This document shows, piece after piece, positions 62,639-64,000 of a stretch of 64,000 nt of DNA. Numbering within the stretch: position 1 is the stretch's first letter; the number at the start of each line of letters is the position of its first letter. The translations under genes were made by a program, and so were the position numbers. The notes below the pieces were generated by a model that did no database searches, was not told where the DNA came from, and was given only the letters and a program-made list of their open reading frames with translations. This stretch comes from JBFHQE01 sp041592335 (lineage in GTDB: Bacteria > Pseudomonadota > Gammaproteobacteria > Thiohalobacterales > Thiohalobacteraceae), in assembly GCA_041592335.1 (NCBI GenBank), contig JBFHQE010000002.1, positions 62,001 to 126,000 on the forward strand, given 5' to 3'.

Positions 62639-63859
62639 TTAGTGAGCGGCCCATTGCACGCTGTTGAGGTCGATTCCATCCTTGTACATTTCCCACAACG
62701 GCGACAGCTCACGCAGTTTGTCAACTTTCTCGCGAATCAGCTTGATGGTGTAATCCACGTCTTCCTCGGTAGTGAATCGCCCCATGGTGAAACGAATTGA
62801 ACTGTGCGCCAACTCGTCACTGCGGCCCAGCGCACGCAGTACATAACTGGGTTCAAGCGAAGCGGAAGTACAGGCACTACCGGATGAAACCGCGATATCT
62901 TTCAGCGCCATGATGAGGCTTTCACCCTCAACGAAGTTAAAACTGATATTCAGGTTACCCGGGATACGCTGTTCCATATCGCCATTGATATAAACCTCTT
63001 CCATATCCTTCACGCCATCCAGCAGGCGATCACGCAATGCCTGGATGCGTTCACCTTCCGCAGCCATTTCTTCTTTCGCAATACGGAAGGCCTCGCCCAT
63101 ACCCACAATCTGGTGCGTCGCCAGTGTGCCGGAGCGCAGACCACGCTCATGTCCACCACCGTGCATCTGCGCTTCCAGACGAATGCGTGGCTTGCGCTGC
63201 ACATACAGTGCGCCAATACCCTTGGGGCCATAAATCTTGTGCGCCGAGAAGCTCATCAGATCAACCGGCAGATTCGCCAGATCGATCTCGACCTTACCCG
63301 GGCTTTGCGCGGCATCGACATGGAAGATCACGTCTTTTTCGTGGCAAATCTCACCCAGGGTTTTGATATCCTGAATAACGCCGATTTCGTTATTCACATG
63401 CATCACCGAAGCAACGATGGTGTCATCGCGCAGGGCATTTCTGAACTTGTCTGGATCCACCAGGCCATTGGACTCAGGATCCAGGTAAGTCACCTCATAG
63501 CCTTCGCGTTCGAGCTGACGACAGGTATCCAGAACGGCTTTGTGCTCGGTCTTGACGGTAACAATGTGTTTGCCCTTCTTCTTGTAGAAGTGTGCGGCAC
63601 CCTTGATCGCCAGGTTATCCGATTCAGTCGCGCCGGACGTCCAGATAATTTCCTTGGGATCGGCACCGACCAGCGCAGCGACATTGGCGCGCGCTTCTTC
63701 GACAAGCTGTTCCGCATCCCAACCGTACGGGTGGCTGCGTGATGCAGGGTTACCGAAATGGCCATCCATGGTGAGGCAATCGCACATCTTTTCGGCCACG
63801 CGCGGATCGACCGGGGTGGTTGCACTGTAATCCAGATAAACAGGTAACTTCAGGCTCAT
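62639..63859 (-). CDS. iscS: cysteine desulfurase IscS
   Basis: PLP enzyme that takes sulphur from cysteine for Fe-S clusters, tRNA thiolation and other uses. About 406 residues from ATG 63859, which has AGAAGG nine bases upstream; a GTG two codons earlier is less well placed. Typical stretches are PVYLDYSATTPVDPRV, the PLP lysine in FSAHKIYGPKG (near 207), and the persulphide cysteine in SSGSACTSAS near residue 330. It heads the visible isc genes; iscR is not within the window. Confidence 0.97.
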   Translation of the reverse strand: MSLKLPVYLDYSATTPVDPRVAEKMCDCLTMDGHFGNPASRSHPYGWDAEQLVEEARANVAALVGADPKEIIWTSGATESDNLAIKGAAHFYKKKGKHIVTVKTEHKAVLDTCRQLEREGYEVTYLDPESNGLVDPDKFRNALRDDTIVASVMHVNNEIGVIQDIKTLGEICHEKDVIFHVDAAQSPGKVEIDLANLPVDLMSFSAHKIYGPKGIGALYVQRKPRIRLEAQMHGGGHERGLRSGTLATHQIVGMGEAFRIAKEEMAAEGERIQALRDRLLDGVKDMEEVYINGDMEQRIPGNLNISFNFVEGESLIMALKDIAVSSGSACTSASLEPSYVLRALGRSDELAHSSIRFTMGRFTTEEDVDYTIKLIREKVDKLRELSPLWEMYKDGIDLNSVQWAAH

Positions 63860-63891
63860 TATCACTAACCTTCTAATCTAATCTCATATTC

Positions 63892-64000
63892 CTACCACGC
63901 GGCAGCGCCGGCGGCCTGTTCCACCCAGGCAAGTTGCCGCCTGAGCGATTCGATGAGCCGATCAATGTCGGCCTTTGTTGTATCCTTGCCCAGGCTGACG
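63892..64000 (-). CDS. second cysteine desulfurase, C-terminal end (cut by window edge)
   Basis: The last 35 codons of a frame that enters the window at its right edge, ending at a TAG at 63892-63894. VSLGKDTTKADIDRLIESLR is the C-terminal signature of NifS/IscS-type class V aminotransferases. It stands 32 bases upstream of iscS on the same strand. It is distinct from iscS, whose own C-terminus is encoded at 62639. Some gammaproteobacteria place a second NifS-like gene between iscR and iscS; the full protein must be read outside this window. Confidence 0.7.
   Translation of the reverse strand, partial: VSLGKDTTKADIDRLIESLRRQLAWVEQAAGAAAW

Noticed and set aside
1..64000. CRISPR array, prophage, insertion sequence or tRNA genes
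   Set aside because: No regular spaced repeats, transposase, phage structural genes or tRNA cloverleaf sequences were seen.

Overview
The window reads as a contiguous chromosomal segment of a gammaproteobacterium outside the Enterobacterales. Gene order is the main evidence. It has alaS-recX-recA-pncC next to mutS, ffh next to rpsP-rimM-trmD-rplS, der-bamB-yfgM-hisS-rodZ-pilW-rlmN-ndk, and a full isc operon. The protein families also fit: Wsp-type chemosensory genes and an AddAB-like nuclease pair in place of a visible RecBCD. I cannot name the genus. There is no rRNA, tRNA, CRISPR array, transposase or prophage that I can see.

Layout. 1-4.8 kb (minus): alaS (cut by the window edge), recX, recA behind a LexA-controlled promoter, thpR, pncC and a PilZ protein. 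4.9-7.5 kb: mutS. 7.6-17.1 kb: a complete surface-sensing operon of the Wsp type (wspABCDEF, wspR) that ends in a diguanylate cyclase. 17.2-24.7 kb: fdxA, addB-like, addA-like and cnoX-like genes. 24.7-30.6 kb: redox, envelope and molybdenum-cofactor genes (dsbC, xerD, a periplasmic glutaredoxin, marC, a SIMPL protein, mobA, moeA, a thioredoxin). 30.7-37.1 kb: signalling genes (diguanylate cyclase, HDOD protein, MoxR ATPase with a VWA/metallopeptidase partner, a tandem degenerate receiver). 37.1-42.7 kb: nudix, hslR, DsbA-like, htpG with a sigma-32 promoter, ogt and a TPR protein. 42.8-46.7 kb: the rplS-trmD-rimM-rpsP operon and ffh. 46.7-50.8 kb: a class II cyclic-nucleotide phosphodiesterase, ypjD, corB and a CHAD protein. 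50.9-58.7 kb: der to ndk. 58.8-64.0 kb: iscX-fdx-hscA-hscB-iscA-iscU-iscS, preceded by the end of a second cysteine desulfurase.

The most interesting element lies between rpsP and ffh. On the plus strand there is a consensus sigma-54 promoter (45109-45124) with an IHF-like site and a palindrome upstream. About 190 bp of hairpin-rich, apparently non-coding sequence follows, ending in a textbook intrinsic terminator (45294-45324) just before the convergent end of ffh. I read it as a sigma-54-dependent small RNA that I do not recognise. Other points of interest are the Wsp operon placed between mutS and fdxA, with a WspE carrying two HPt domains; a sigma-28-like and a sigma-54-like promoter side by side before wspA; and a two-receiver protein that has lost both phospho-acceptor aspartates.

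Functional picture. Several genes bear on cyclic-di-GMP signalling: WspR and a second GGDEF protein make it, the PilZ protein could bind it, and the HDOD and receiver-like proteins may connect to it. Genome maintenance (recA, recX, mutS, AddAB, xerD, ogt), thiol redox (cnoX, dsbC, a glutaredoxin, a thioredoxin, a DsbA-like protein), translation and Fe-S assembly make up most of the rest.
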